Under the pieces are notes generated by a model. The model saw only the letters and a program-made list of their open reading frames with translations. It did no database searches and was not told the origin of the DNA. Below are positions 7,401-16,525 of a stretch of 52,897 bases of DNA, piece by piece. Source of the DNA: Pseudomonadota bacterium (GTDB lineage: Bacteria > Myxococcota_A > Bradymonadia > UBA4248); the NCBI GenBank assembly GCA_017441205.1, contig JAFRYG010000115.1, positions 1 through 52,897 of the forward strand. The letters are read 5' to 3'. The first letter of the stretch is position 1, and each line of letters opens with the position of its first letter. The position numbers were made by a program, and so were the translations under genes.

Positions 7401-9308
7401 ATGGAACAGTTAAAAGCATATTCTGTTGAAGATTCTGATGCTGCGGGCGAGTCTTATGCTTCAGAACATATACAATCGGAGAATTGCAGTTTTCACAAAG
7501 CAGAAGGTGGAATGACGAGTTCCAGCGGTGAGGATGTTGATAATTTGGCATTAAAGCATCCGGAACTGGCCAAAGTATATCATGATATAGAAAAGATAGC
7601 GAAGGGATCGCAGGGAACGATGCTCAGGGCGAAGGATGCCGGAGATCATGATGTTGCGATTAAAGTATTCGATATCGGTGAAGCGGACAGTCTGAAGTCC
7701 ATTGAACTCTTTGAACGGGAAATTAATACAATAAAGAGTCTGCATTTTAAAGGTGTCCCAGAATATATCGATACCATTAAGAGTGACAGATATATTTATT
7801 TGATTGAAGAGTATATTCCTGCGCCATCTCTGGAAAAGCGCATGAAAAATGGTGACAGGTATTCTTTTGAGCAGATTGAGACGATATTGATACATGGAGC
7901 TCAGATACTCAGGGAGCTTGCGGCGTGCGTACCTCCGGTCATTCATCGCGATATCAAGCCCGCGAATCTGCTCGTGGATGACGATCTGAATGTTTTTCTC
8001 GTCGATTTTGGTGTCGTTGCCAGCATTGCCCAGAATTCGACAGCCATGACGTTTGCGGGGACTGCCGGTTATCTTGCGCCGGAGCAGCTCTACGGCAGGG
8101 TGACGCCGGCAGCGGATGTCTTTGGGCTTGGCATGACGATGATTCATCTTATATCCGGTGTTTCGCCCTGTGATATCAAGATGAATGGCACGGAATTCGA
8201 TTTGGAGAGCTGCATTTCCCCAAAAATTCCGGCATGGTTCGTTTCGGTTCTGAAAGAAATGACCTGTTGGGACACATCCATGCGTCTCAAGGATGGTCAG
8301 GCAGTTCTGGACTCCATAACATTTAAAAAGACTACCGGTGTCCTGACTGAAAATTCGCGTCTCAAAAAAATAGAAGCCATTTGGGATACCGTTCCTGAAG
8401 ACGTATCCGGTCAAAAGAATTCAAACGACCAAAATGCTTCAGAACAGACGGAATCTCCGTCTGAGGCGCTTTCGACCATGAAATACAAGGCTGAGAAGAT
8501 TTTGAAACCAGCCTATGACAGTTTTGATGCGCGGCTGAGTAATTACAATATGTCGATAGGGTGGGTGCCTTTATTTATTACATTTTTTGTATTTCTTGCG
8601 TTTTTACTTTTTGGCGTAGGATTGTTGAGGCAGGAGTTTTCTGCTTTTTTATCAAGCTGGATGCCAGTCTGTCTGCCATTTATATTTGGATTTGCGGCAT
8701 TGTGCACTGCGGAAGAGATCACGCCGTCGGCAAGGAGCTATTCCGGCAATCGGGAGAAATATATTGAGAATGCACAGACAATAAATGAACTGTGCAGAAA
8801 AGCGATACTTGATCTGAAAAATTTCCATGATTTGTTTAAATATGATGATGTCTTTGCCAGGTTGTCGAGGCAAGTCAATAATTTCTATTTATTCTGGAAG
8901 CCAGAAAGCAAAGCGCTGAGTCCTGAAGAGAATGAACGGCTGGATGCGTATCTGAACGACGAATCCGTCGTTTATCCGTGTGTGCTTTATGAGCCGTCGC
9001 TAGGCAATATTGATGTGGTATTATCGATCAGTTTTATTCTTACATTGGCAGTGCTGGGATTGAGTTTTGGCCTTATTCCCTATATGGCAAATCTGTCGTT
9101 CTCAAGTTTCTGGGGGATTGCGTATTATTTTGCGAATGCGCTTGTTTTGTCGATCGTTGTGAAAGATTTTATCAACATTTTGAGGAGTCATAAAAAGCGC
9201 ATGACAGATCCCAGAAATATTGATGCCTACAAACTCTATGTGCGCAGATTCCTGAATGAATGTCTGGAGCAAAAGAAGCTGCAGGAATCTGCGCAGAAAG
9301 ACAAATAA
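7401..9308 (+). CDS. Hanks-type Ser/Thr protein kinase with four C-terminal membrane helices
   Basis: Start chosen at ATG 7401, 10 nt after AAGGGGA; a TTG at 7395 is in frame but too close to that site. The 635-residue product has a kinase domain at about residues 60-310: glycine loop KGSQG (68-72), ATP-binding Lys88 in VAIKVF, HRDIKPAN (182-189) with catalytic Asp184, DFG (202-204) and APEQ (226-229). All catalytic residues are present. After a linker come two pairs of hydrophobic helices (about 388-410, 418-440, 535-558, 562-590) separated by a charged cytoplasmic stretch, so the kinase should face the cytoplasm from the inner membrane. There are no PASTA repeats or other known sensor domains. 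The partner is unknown; the lipoprotein just upstream is a candidate. Confidence 0.92.
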   Translation: MEQLKAYSVEDSDAAGESYASEHIQSENCSFHKAEGGMTSSSGEDVDNLALKHPELAKVYHDIEKIAKGSQGTMLRAKDAGDHDVAIKVFDIGEADSLKSIELFEREINTIKSLHFKGVPEYIDTIKSDRYIYLIEEYIPAPSLEKRMKNGDRYSFEQIETILIHGAQILRELAACVPPVIHRDIKPANLLVDDDLNVFLVDFGVVASIAQNSTAMTFAGTAGYLAPEQLYGRVTPAADVFGLGMTMIHLISGVSPCDIKMNGTEFDLESCISPKIPAWFVSVLKEMTCWDTSMRLKDGQAVLDSITFKKTTGVLTENSRLKKIEAIWDTVPEDVSGQKNSNDQNASEQTESPSEALSTMKYKAEKILKPAYDSFDARLSNYNMSIGWVPLFITFFVFLAFLLFGVGLLRQEFSAFLSSWMPVCLPFIFGFAALCTAEEITPSARSYSGNREKYIENAQTINELCRKAILDLKNFHDLFKYDDVFARLSRQVNNFYLFWKPESKALSPEENERLDAYLNDESVVYPCVLYEPSLGNIDVVLSISFILTLAVLGLSFGLIPYMANLSFSSFWGIAYYFANALVLSIVVKDFINILRSHKKRMTDPRNIDAYKLYVRRFLNECLEQKKLQESAQKDK

Positions 9309-9348
9309 TTGGGTTATCGGTGGCTTTTCTTCGCCTCACCCCCTAAAT

Positions 9349-9458
9349 CCCCCTCTCCGTGGGAGAGGGGGACTTTGATGATTGGTGGAATCTTGTTTTC
9401 CCGGGGTTACGTCCTTCGGACTCACCCCGGGCTGTAATCTATCGCCCCTTCAGGGCGA
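9349..9458. repeat. Cluster of three GC-rich hairpins between convergent genes
   Basis: CCCCCTCTCC / GGAGAGGGGG at 9349-9371, CCCGGGGT / ACCCCGGG at 9400-9431 with an inner GTCC/GGAC stem, and TCGCCC / GGGCGA at 9442-9458. They fill the gap between the kinase and the converging UvrA-like gene and could end transcription from both sides. Confidence 0.55.
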
Positions 9459-9514
9459 ATTTTAAGGTCTGGCGCTTTAGAATGCGGTATTTCCCGGGGG
9501 AGAACTGTATTTTT

Positions 9515-11995
9515 TTATATATATTTACCTGTAATGCTCGCCGGATTGTTTTTGACCATTTCGGGGGTACCGGTTGCTACGATCGTTCCTCCCATTTCGC
9601 CGCCGCCCGGTCCCATATCGACGATATAATGGGCATTGCGGATGACGTCGGGATCGTGTTCGATGACGATGACGGTTGCGCCCTTGTCGATGAGATGTCT
9701 GAACACGACGAGCAATGAACGGACATCGATCGGATGCAGGCCGATCGTCGGTTCATCAAATACAAATATCGTGTCGTTCTGGCCCCGTCCCATTTCGCTT
9801 GCAAGCTTGAGCCGCTGTGCCTCTCCGCCCGAGAGGCTTGGCGTTTCTTCGCCCAGCGTCAGATAACCGAGTCCGAGTTCGTGGAGAACTTCCATGCGTC
9901 GGTTGACGAGGGGCAGATCATCGCTGATGAGGAGAGCTTCGTCGATGCTCATGTCCATCATTTCCGGGAGAGAATACGATGTACCATCTTCGCGCATGCG
10001 TTTGACGGACCAGGCTTGTCGTGCGTAACGCGAACCACGGCAGTCGGGGCAGGGAATATCGACGTCCGGCAAAAACTGTACATCCAGACTGATCACTCCG
10101 GTTCCGTCACAGGTCGGGCAGCGCAGGCTGCCGGTATTGTATGAAAAATCGCCGGCCTTGAGTTTATATTTTTTTGCATCCGGCGTTTTTGCATATATTT
10201 TTCGCAGTTCGTCGTGAACATTGGCATAGGTCGCAATGGTCGAACGCACGTTGATACCGATGGGCGTGGCATCTATCAGTTTGATATGATGAATACCATC
10301 GGCTTTTATGTATTTTACATGCGCCGGCAGCTTTCTGCCGTCGAACATGGCTTCGAGTGCGGGGATCAGACTTTCGAGAATCAGTGTCGTTTTGCCGGAA
10401 CCCGAAACGCCTGTGACGACCGTCATCCTGCCTTTGGGGAAGGAGACATCGATCGGTTTTACGGTGTGGATCTGCGAAGTGGATAGTTCTATTTTTCCGA
10501 ATTTAAAAAGATTTTTCGATTCGATTCCGGGGATAATCCGATCTGTATTTTTGTTTTTGAGGAAAGGACCGATTCGTGAATCGGTATTGTTCATCACCGA
10601 TGATACATCGCCCTGGGCGATGATACTGCCGCCGCCGGCTCCGGCTTCGGGACCGAGTTCAATTATCCAGTCAGCATGGGACAAAATCTGCGTATCGTGA
10701 TCGACCAGAACGACGGAATTACCGTCGGCGACCAAATCATCCATCACGCCGGTCAGGCCTTCGAGATTGGAGGGATGCAGTCCAATCGATGGTTCATCGA
10801 GTACATAGAGGACGCCGGTGGTGCGGTTGCGTACGGCTCGTGCCAGCTGAGTACGCTGACGTTCTCCGGTCGAAAGGGTAGAGGCGGCACGATCCAGCGT
10901 CAGATAGGACAGCCCCAGATCTACGAGTCTCTTTGCCGTATCCAGAAAGGATTCTGCAATGCTGCGTGCCATCGGACGCATGTGTTCCGGCAGGGATGCA
11001 GGCATTTCCATGACCCATTGGATGAGGTCTTCGAGCGTCTTTTCGCATGCCTGATCCAGAGATATGCCGCATAGTTTGGGGGCGCGTGCAGCATCGGAAA
11101 GCCGGGTTCCATGACAGTGCGGGCAAATATCCTGTTTGAGGAATTTCTCCACGCGTTTCATTCCCTTTTCATCCTTGACTCTGGCCAATGCATTCTCGAC
11201 CGTATAAACCGCATTATAATAGGTAAAATCCATCTCGCCGGCAGTATTCGTTTTTTCATTATGATATAAAATATGTACTTTTTTAGCCGGTCCGTGAAAT
11301 ACAATTTCCCTTTCTTTCTTTGTGAGTTTGCAGAATGGTACATCTGTTCGGACGCCCAATTCGCGTGCGATATCTTTCATCAGCGACCACATCAGGGTTT
11401 GCCAGGGAAGGACGGCTCCGTCGTCGATGGTGATCGATTCATCGGGGACGAGCGTGGATTCATCGACGGTACGCACGACGCCGGTACCTTCGCAGTGCGC
11501 GCACGCGCCGGTGCTGTTGAACGCCAGTTCCTCGGCTCCCGGACCATAAAAGTGCGTGCCGCATTCCGCGCAAATCAGCTCCTTGTCTGCAGCGACGTCC
11601 ATCGTGGGCTCGTGGTAGTGTCCGTTGGGACAACGGTGGCAGGCGAGTCTCGAAAACATCAGCCGGAGGCTGTTGAGGAGTTCGGTCATTGTACCGAAGG
11701 TACTGCGGATTCCGGGAACTCCCGGTCGCTGATGGAGTGCCAGGGCCGCCGGCACGTAATTCACTTCATCGACGAGTGCGCGGGATGCCTGCGTCATGCG
11801 TCTTCTGGTGTATGTCGACAAGGATTCCAGGTATCGCCGCGAACCCTCGGCATAAAGGACGCCGAGAGCCAGCGAGGATTTGCCGGAACCGGAAACACCG
11901 GCGATTCCGACGATTTTACCCAGAGGTACGTCGACGTCGATATTCTTCAGATTATGCATGCGCGCACCGCGCACTTCGATATAATTGGGGCACAT
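9515..11995 (-). CDS. UvrA2-like ABC ATPase lacking most of the UvrB-binding domain
   Basis: An 826-residue member of the UvrA family, shorter than the usual 930-960. Two ABC cassettes are complete: Walker A GVSGSGKSS near residue 35 with signature STGERQR and LDEPSIGLHPS; and GVSGSGKTT with LSGGEAQR and FDEPTIGLHP. The second zinc module (CPTCDGTGV...CPDCRGSRY) is present. After RSTFGTMTELLNSLRL the sequence passes almost directly to a short Cys-rich stretch, so the UvrB-interaction domain of true UvrA is missing. This is the UvrA2 pattern, found in paralogues linked to DNA-damage or drug tolerance instead of core excision repair. No uvrB or uvrC is nearby. The ribosome site upstream of ATG 11995 is weak. 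Confidence 0.88.
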   Translation of the reverse strand: MCPNYIEVRGARMHNLKNIDVDVPLGKIVGIAGVSGSGKSSLALGVLYAEGSRRYLESLSTYTRRRMTQASRALVDEVNYVPAALALHQRPGVPGIRSTFGTMTELLNSLRLMFSRLACHRCPNGHYHEPTMDVAADKELICAECGTHFYGPGAEELAFNSTGACAHCEGTGVVRTVDESTLVPDESITIDDGAVLPWQTLMWSLMKDIARELGVRTDVPFCKLTKKEREIVFHGPAKKVHILYHNEKTNTAGEMDFTYYNAVYTVENALARVKDEKGMKRVEKFLKQDICPHCHGTRLSDAARAPKLCGISLDQACEKTLEDLIQWVMEMPASLPEHMRPMARSIAESFLDTAKRLVDLGLSYLTLDRAASTLSTGERQRTQLARAVRNRTTGVLYVLDEPSIGLHPSNLEGLTGVMDDLVADGNSVVLVDHDTQILSHADWIIELGPEAGAGGGSIIAQGDVSSVMNNTDSRIGPFLKNKNTDRIIPGIESKNLFKFGKIELSTSQIHTVKPIDVSFPKGRMTVVTGVSGSGKTTLILESLIPALEAMFDGRKLPAHVKYIKADGIHHIKLIDATPIGINVRSTIATYANVHDELRKIYAKTPDAKKYKLKAGDFSYNTGSLRCPTCDGTGVISLDVQFLPDVDIPCPDCRGSRYARQAWSVKRMREDGTSYSLPEMMDMSIDEALLISDDLPLVNRRMEVLHELGLGYLTLGEETPSLSGGEAQRLKLASEMGRGQNDTIFVFDEPTIGLHPIDVRSLLVVFRHLIDKGATVIVIEHDPDVIRNAHYIVDMGPGGGEMGGTIVATGTPEMVKNNPASITGKYI

Positions 11996-12205
11996 CTATT
12001 TATACAGAGATTTGAGTTTTGAGATTTGAGTTTAGAGCTTATAGAGGTGAATGCATTTACCGATATTTTGGCAAGAACCTATGTGATTGCGTGACTTCCA
12101 ACTCCCAACTCCCAACTCATGATGAGCTTTGAGTTTTGAGTTTTGAGCTTTTAATAGTTGGAAGTGGGGAGTTGGGGATTAGCAAGTAATTTGAGAATGA
12201 AGGAG

Positions 12206-12226
12206 AGACGTGCGAATTGCACGTCT
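12206..12226. repeat. Family B palindrome AGACGTGC / GCACGTCT
   Basis: Perfect 8-bp arms, loop GAATT, followed by GTACT. The arm sequence differs from the 6431 copy, yet both arms changed together. Confidence 0.75.
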
Positions 12227-12342
12227 GTACTTAATTAGTCGTTAGTGGTTAGTGAATAGTGAATACATTTAGGGCAAATCCCCGTCATTGCTAAAAAACT
12301 AACAACTAACTCCTAACAACTAACAACTCTAATTATGAGAGC

Positions 12343-12365
12343 ATTGCCGGTTATTCACCGGCAAT
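12343..12365 (-). terminator. Hairpin after glyQ
   Basis: ATTGCCGG / CCGGCAAT (12343-12350, 12358-12365) begins 11 nt beyond the glyQ stop codon. There is no long T run on the minus strand, so termination strength is uncertain. Confidence 0.5.
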
Positions 12366-12375
12366 TATCTATTGT

Positions 12376-13263
12376 TTATGCGTTTGGATTGTGGGCTTTT
12401 TTCAGAAGCGGGAATCCCATTTCCTCGCGCTGTTTCAGATAGCATTCGGCGGCCATGCGCGAAAGCGTGCGCACGCGGTTGATATAGGACTGACGGTCGG
12501 TGACGGAAATGGCGCCGCGCGCCTGCAGGATATTGAAGGCGTGCGAGCATTTCAGGACGTGATCGTAGCCCGGGAATGCCAGTCCCATCTCGAGGAGGCG
12601 CTTGGCTTCGGCTTCGTACATTTCGAAGAGTTTGTACTGGAGTTCGACGCTGGCTTCGTCGAGATAGTATTTGGACTGCTCAATTTCGGCCTGCAGGTGG
12701 ACATCCTCATACTTGATATCGTTGACCCACTGCAAATCGTGGATTCTGTTGACGTTCTGCATGTACATGCAGATGCGCTCGAGTCCGTAGGTGATTTCTG
12801 CCGTCACGGGATTGCACGGCAGGCCGCCGACCTGCTGGAAATAGGTGAACTGGGTGACTTCCATGCCGTCTGCCCAGACTTCCCAGCCGCATCCCCATGC
12901 GCCCTGCGAAGGTGCTTCCCAGTTGTCTTCAACCAGACGGATATCATGGGCGAGTGGGTCAATGCCGATGGCCCGCAGGGATCCAAAATAGAGATCGAGT
13001 ACGTCTTTGGGACTCGGTTTGAGAATGACCTGGAACTGATAGTAAGCACCCCAGCGGTTTGGATTTTCGCCGTAGCGAGCATCGACAGGCCTGCGACAGG
13101 GTTCAATGAATGCAACCGAATAGGGTTCCGGCCCCAGTGCCCTGAAAAATGTTGCGGGGTTGAAGGTTCCTGCGCCTTTTTCGATATCGTATGGCTGCTG
13201 CACAATGCAGCCCTGCGACGCCCAATACTTCTGGAGCGTCAGCACCAAATCCTGAAAATTCAT
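12376..13263 (-). CDS. glyQ: Glycyl-tRNA synthetase alpha subunit
   Basis: The catalytic alpha subunit of the bacterial alpha2-beta2 glycyl-tRNA synthetase, which activates glycine and charges tRNA-Gly. Start set at 13263 ([19 protein letters not shown]), where AAGGAG lies 6 nt upstream; a longer frame to 13341 adds 26 unconserved residues. The 295-residue length is standard. Conserved class II blocks are clear: [75 protein letters not shown]. In most bacteria glyS (beta subunit) follows directly or is fused; here the next gene downstream is the UvrA2-like ATPase, so glyS must lie elsewhere in the genome. Confidence 0.97.
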   Translation of the reverse strand: MNFQDLVLTLQKYWASQGCIVQQPYDIEKGAGTFNPATFFRALGPEPYSVAFIEPCRRPVDARYGENPNRWGAYYQFQVILKPSPKDVLDLYFGSLRAIGIDPLAHDIRLVEDNWEAPSQGAWGCGWEVWADGMEVTQFTYFQQVGGLPCNPVTAEITYGLERICMYMQNVNRIHDLQWVNDIKYEDVHLQAEIEQSKYYLDEASVELQYKLFEMYEAEAKRLLEMGLAFPGYDHVLKCSHAFNILQARGAISVTDRQSYINRVRTLSRMAAECYLKQREEMGFPLLKKAHNPNA

Positions 13264-13427
13264 AGGTAACTCCTTGAAATGACAACTCATTCCGTGTCCA
13301 AATCGTGGTCGAACCGACCAAACGGGGGGAGCTTTTACCACCTTTCGGACGGAATTTCGACAGGTTTATGTAACGACGGACGATGGTGATTTCTATTGGC
13401 TTTGTGTGTTTGGGGCGCTCAGCTATG

Positions 13428-13464
13428 GGTATGATTTGGGCTGATTATCTGCCCAAATCATACC
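13428..13464. repeat. Hairpin with perfect 14-bp arms
   Basis: GGTATGATTTGGGC (13428-13441) pairs fully with GCCCAAATCATACC (13451-13464) around the 9-nt loop TGATTATCT. It sits directly beside the family A copy at 13479. Confidence 0.75.
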
Positions 13465-13478
13465 AATACGCTTTCGCA

Positions 13479-13508
13479 GCGAGCCTATCGCACAGCGATA
13501 CGGCTCGC
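13479..13508 (-). repeat. Family A bulged hairpin
   Basis: GCGAGCC, TATCGC, loop ACA, GCGATA, bulged C (13501), GGCTCGC. All paired arms are perfect; orientation is the reverse complement of the 35338 copy, whose inner stem is identical. Confidence 0.75.
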
Positions 13509-13673
13509 CCGTGTGTCTGGATCCTTGCGAACAAGGCGGGTTGCGGGGAATTCGGTGGTTGGGCGACAACACCGTGATTTGGTAATGTCATTCGAAGCCG
13601 GTTGCCCGGATCCGAAACGCATCACTCCCGGTCTTCAGTGTTAGCCCTGGCAATCGTACTGATTAACAACTGC

Positions 13674-14441
13674 TTAAATGTGAATACCGTACAGGCGTTT
13701 TCCATTTTCCAGCGTGAGGTTTTGTACGTCTTCGGGAGTCATATCGAGGATTTCGGCCAGTTTTTCGGCCATAAGAAAGAGCATGCCGGGATCGCATCGT
13801 TTGCCGCGATGCGGCGTGGGAGCCATATAGGGGCAGTCTGTTTCGATCACGATGCGGTCATGCGGTATGGATTGCGCAACTTCGATGGCTTTTCGAGCGT
13901 TTTTAAACGTAATGACTCCGGTAAAGCCGATGTACCATCCGCGTTTGACGAGCCACTGGGCCATGTCTTCAGAACCGGAATAGCAATGAAATACGCCTTT
14001 GACTTCGGGGAATTCCTCAACGATGGCCATGCCATCGGCGTGGGCTTCGCGTTCGTGAACGATAGCCGGGAGTCCCAGTTCCCGGGCGAGTGCCATTTGT
14101 GAGCGAAAAGCACGCTGCTGAATTTCGCGGGGGATGTCTTCGTAGTGGTAGTCGAGGCCGATTTCACCGATGGCGCGGATTTTGGGATTATTTCTGCAAA
14201 GATTTCGGTATTCCTCAAGGACATCGTCATTGACTTCGTCTGCCGAATCCGGATGTGAGCCGACGGCGGCATAAATATAATCGCATCGCCGGGACAGTGC
14301 CGAAGCTGCGCGCGATGTTTCGAGGCTGCATCCCGGATTCATGAGGAGGGCAATATTCTGCGTCGGCAGATTTTTGAGGAGTTCTTCACGATCATCGTCA
14401 AATGCGTGATCGTCCAAATGTGCATGGGTATCGAATAGCAT
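13674..14441 (-). CDS. TatD-family metal-dependent deoxyribonuclease
   Basis: A 255-residue TIM-barrel hydrolase of the TatD family, usually a 3'-to-5' DNase acting in DNA repair or quality control. Start chosen at 14441 (MLFDTHAHLDD), 5 nt after GAAGGAAA; the in-frame upstream extension to 14510 runs into AT-rich repeats and is not conserved. Metal ligands are in the expected order: HAH at residues 6-8, Glu in GEIGLDYHYED, His in IVHERE, His in FHCYSGS and Asp in ETDCPYMAP. The HRGKRCDP loop near the C-terminus is also typical. TatD is often found beside metG or a DNA polymerase subunit; neither is here. It has the same orientation as glyQ but the 410-bp gap argues for separate transcription. 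Confidence 0.95.
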   Translation of the reverse strand: MLFDTHAHLDDHAFDDDREELLKNLPTQNIALLMNPGCSLETSRAASALSRRCDYIYAAVGSHPDSADEVNDDVLEEYRNLCRNNPKIRAIGEIGLDYHYEDIPREIQQRAFRSQMALARELGLPAIVHEREAHADGMAIVEEFPEVKGVFHCYSGSEDMAQWLVKRGWYIGFTGVITFKNARKAIEVAQSIPHDRIVIETDCPYMAPTPHRGKRCDPGMLFLMAEKLAEILDMTPEDVQNLTLENGKRLYGIHI

Positions 14442-14590
14442 TGTGATTTCCTTCAATCGGGAACGAAACTGACCGAGGGGGTATTTAGAACAACAATTGG
14501 CAATTGGCAATTGGCAATTGGTAATTAGAGGAGAGAGAAGTTCTAAAGTGTTGATAAGCTTTGAGCTTAGAGCTTAGAGCTTTGAGCTTT

Positions 14591-14695
14591 TGGATAGCTT
14601 ATAGCTTATAGCTTATAGAAGGGAATGAATTGAGAACTGGAATTGGTCTGATTCCTGGAAACGCAAGAGACGTTCAATGGAACGTCTGTACTGTT
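14591..14695 (+). repeat. Repeat C, copy 1 (contains family B palindrome)
   Basis: Shares about 100 nt with 18858-18950: repeated GCTTATAGCTTATAG, then GAACTGGAATTGG, then an AGACGTTC / GAACGTCT palindrome (14668-14687) and GTACTGTTG. Differences in the palindrome stay in the loop or are single-base. Confidence 0.75.
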
Positions 14696-15120
14696 GATGA
14701 GCTTAGTGCTTTGAGCTTATCAACATTCTCGATATACAGAGTATATTAATATGGCATGCTGAATCTGTTTTTGTGGCATATTTGATAATTGATTCCGGTG
14801 AATTCATTCTATTTATGAAAATAAATAGTCGTGATGTTAAGTGATCAGACATATAAACATGATGTTGCATCGTGCATGATATCATTCATCGATGGTGCAC
14901 TGAGGTGCGGGATGTGTGTGGAATGTGAAGACTGCCAAATGATATGCTGATGTCGGCAAGTTGGAGTATTTTTTTACCAGGTTGGTCATGTTGGTTGGGC
15001 ACTTGTCCACCTGACTGGAGTAAGGATTAACCAGAAGGGCAGTACTCCAATCATTAAAGTGATATATGTCTGTCTCTCATATGTGGATACGAAAACGGTG
15101 GGGCATTATTTTAAGCTCTG

Positions 15121-15207
15121 TTATACGAGTGTGGGCATTTTTGTTCGTGAACAATTGCAATTCAGAGCTTGGAGACGCAGAGCCTGGAGCAGTGAATGCA
15201 TTCTCAA
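15121..15207 (+). repeat. Repeat D, copy 1
   Basis: Begins TTATACGAGTGTGG and ends near ATTCTCAA. Related copies lie at 17273-17363 (same strand) and 19171-19262 (inverted). All share a core TTGTTC...AATTGCAATTC..GAGCTT. Confidence 0.7.
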
Positions 15208-15374
15208 AGCTCATAGCTCAGCGCATGGATTGCTTTGGGTTAAACTTTTTGGCATGGCTTGTGCAGAATCAGGAAACATACGAGCTGTTCATGATTTGAA
15301 CAGCTTTGTTTATTGTGGCTGAGCATATTGTAATGAGTAGTTTTGCGATTGAGTCGCAGGGAGGTTCAATTGAG

Positions 15375-15401
15375 TTGACATGATTGAACAATAATTATAA
15401 A
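15375..15401 (+). promoter_or_regulatory. Sigma-70-type promoter for the barrel operon
   Basis: Perfect TTGACA at 15375-15380, then 15 nt, then TATAAA at 15396-15401. The spacer is short but the site lies about 90 nt upstream of the first secreted barrel gene. Confidence 0.45.
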
Positions 15402-15490
15402 TCGCCTGGCATTATGGGGTATCCCTACTCTTTACAGCGTGTTTTGAAATAAAACCGCTCTGCATAGATATTTTTGAGGAGAATCAGCGC

Positions 15491-16510
15491 ATGCGACTTC
15501 GAACTGGTATTGTTCTGGCGGCAGGCATTTTATTGTGCCTGGCCTCGCAGAATGTATTTGCGCAGGACAAGTGTCCTGAGGGATACGTCAGCTTTGTGAA
15601 CACAAAGACGTACGAAAGTGTTTGTCTTCCGGCGGACGTCGATGCATCGGTAAAGAATGCTGAAGACAGTGCTCAACCGTCTGCTTCGGAAAATGCGCAG
15701 CAGGCCGGAGCTGAAGCAACCGGGGAAAGTGTACCGGAAACGGGTTCGAATCAGAACATCGAGGCGTCAGTAAATGCCGCTAATCCGCCCGAGGCGGCTG
15801 TTCAAGCCAATCCGGAACCTGTCGCTGCACAGGAACCCATGGATGCGCCGGCGGAACAGAATAATGTGCAACCGGCTGAATCGCAGCAGACTTATGTCAC
15901 AGAGAGCATGCCGGAAACCGCCGCAGCAGAACCGAATGCCGTCAACATGCCGGAAACTGCCGCAGCAGAACCGAATGATGACAGCACGTTTGTTACCGAC
16001 GATGTGTTAAATCAAAAGATTCATGAGAGCATCATGGCAGGGGGCTGGGTTTTCGAAGCAGGCCTTGGCTATTCCATCGTTGCTGCTGTCGATTTGAAGC
16101 TGCTGACCGGTTATCATTTCAGCTCAAAAGATGAGGTTGCCGGATTTGGCCTTTATCTCGATGTTGATCTTCATCCGGGGGCTTTCCCGGTTTTTTCGAT
16201 GGATTGCACAATTGATCCCGTGTTCCATGTCTCGACCGGACATTTTCAATTTTCACTCGCCTTTGGACTTGGTTTCTTTGGAGTATTGAATGATGATTTT
16301 GATGACTCCGAGGACAGCCTAAGATCAAAGGAGTTTGGGGTGCGTTTTGAGCTCAAGCCGGCCATGGCATTTGACTGGTTTATGACTGAAAAAGCATTCT
16401 GGGGTTTTGGGCTCTCGGTTCCTCTCATCATTCTGAAAGAATCTGAGAGCAGGGATTCCAGGGTACAACCCTGGTTCAATATGGATTTTCATATTGGGTA
16501 CACGATTTAA
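15491..16510 (+). CDS. Secreted outer-membrane beta-barrel candidate with Ala/Pro/Glu linker
   Basis: A 339-residue protein with a clear signal peptide (cleavage after NVFAQ-like site near residue 25). Residues 28-48 form a small two-Cys unit (CPEGYVSFVNTKTYESVC) that also occurs, more loosely, in the next gene. A low-complexity linker to about residue 170 contains a repeated MPETAAAEPN. The C-terminal 170 residues alternate hydrophobic and polar positions (AGLGYSIVAAVDLKLLTGYHF, HFQFSLAFGLGFFGVL, AFWGFGLSVPLII) as expected of outer-membrane strands. No specific function can be assigned. GAGGAG lies 9 nt upstream of the ATG. The next gene follows after 15 nt and is a paralogue. Confidence 0.7.
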   Translation: MRLRTGIVLAAGILLCLASQNVFAQDKCPEGYVSFVNTKTYESVCLPADVDASVKNAEDSAQPSASENAQQAGAEATGESVPETGSNQNIEASVNAANPPEAAVQANPEPVAAQEPMDAPAEQNNVQPAESQQTYVTESMPETAAAEPNAVNMPETAAAEPNDDSTFVTDDVLNQKIHESIMAGGWVFEAGLGYSIVAAVDLKLLTGYHFSSKDEVAGFGLYLDVDLHPGAFPVFSMDCTIDPVFHVSTGHFQFSLAFGLGFFGVLNDDFDDSEDSLRSKEFGVRFELKPAMAFDWFMTEKAFWGFGLSVPLIILKESESRDSRVQPWFNMDFHIGYTI

Positions 16511-16525
16511 TAAAGGGGGCTTGAT

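Larger units (their letters stand above)
11996..12375. other. Intergenic region with AT-rich direct repeats and one family B palindrome
   Basis: Runs of TTTGAGTTTTGAG and CAACTCCCAACTCCCAACTC type repeats occupy 12005-12175 and 12240-12330, with a family B palindrome at 12206-12226 and the glyQ terminator at the right. No gene is seen. Confidence 0.5.
13264..13673. other. 410-bp intergenic region upstream of glyQ
   Basis: Holds a perfect 14-bp-arm hairpin (13428-13464) and a family A hairpin (13479-13508). The small plus-strand frames here only read through these repeats. Confidence 0.5.
14442..15490. other. 1-kb intergenic region with dispersed repeats and a promoter
   Basis: Contains AT-rich GAGCTTAGAGCTT repeats (14555-14625), repeat C copy 1 (14591-14695), an AT-rich stretch with no recognisable feature (14740-14990), a possible GGAGTA...TACTCC stem around 15019-15050, repeat D copy 1 (15121-15207), and the promoter of the barrel genes. 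Short frames on both strands (14703-14885, 15059-15322) show no domain or ribosome site. Confidence 0.5.

Noticed and set aside
12391-13269. 292-codon plus-strand frame opposite glyQ
   Set aside because: Antisense of a highly conserved synthetase; open by codon bias only.
14703-15322. Short frames on both strands in the 1-kb gap
   Set aside because: No ribosome site, no recognisable domain, and one overlaps repeat D.
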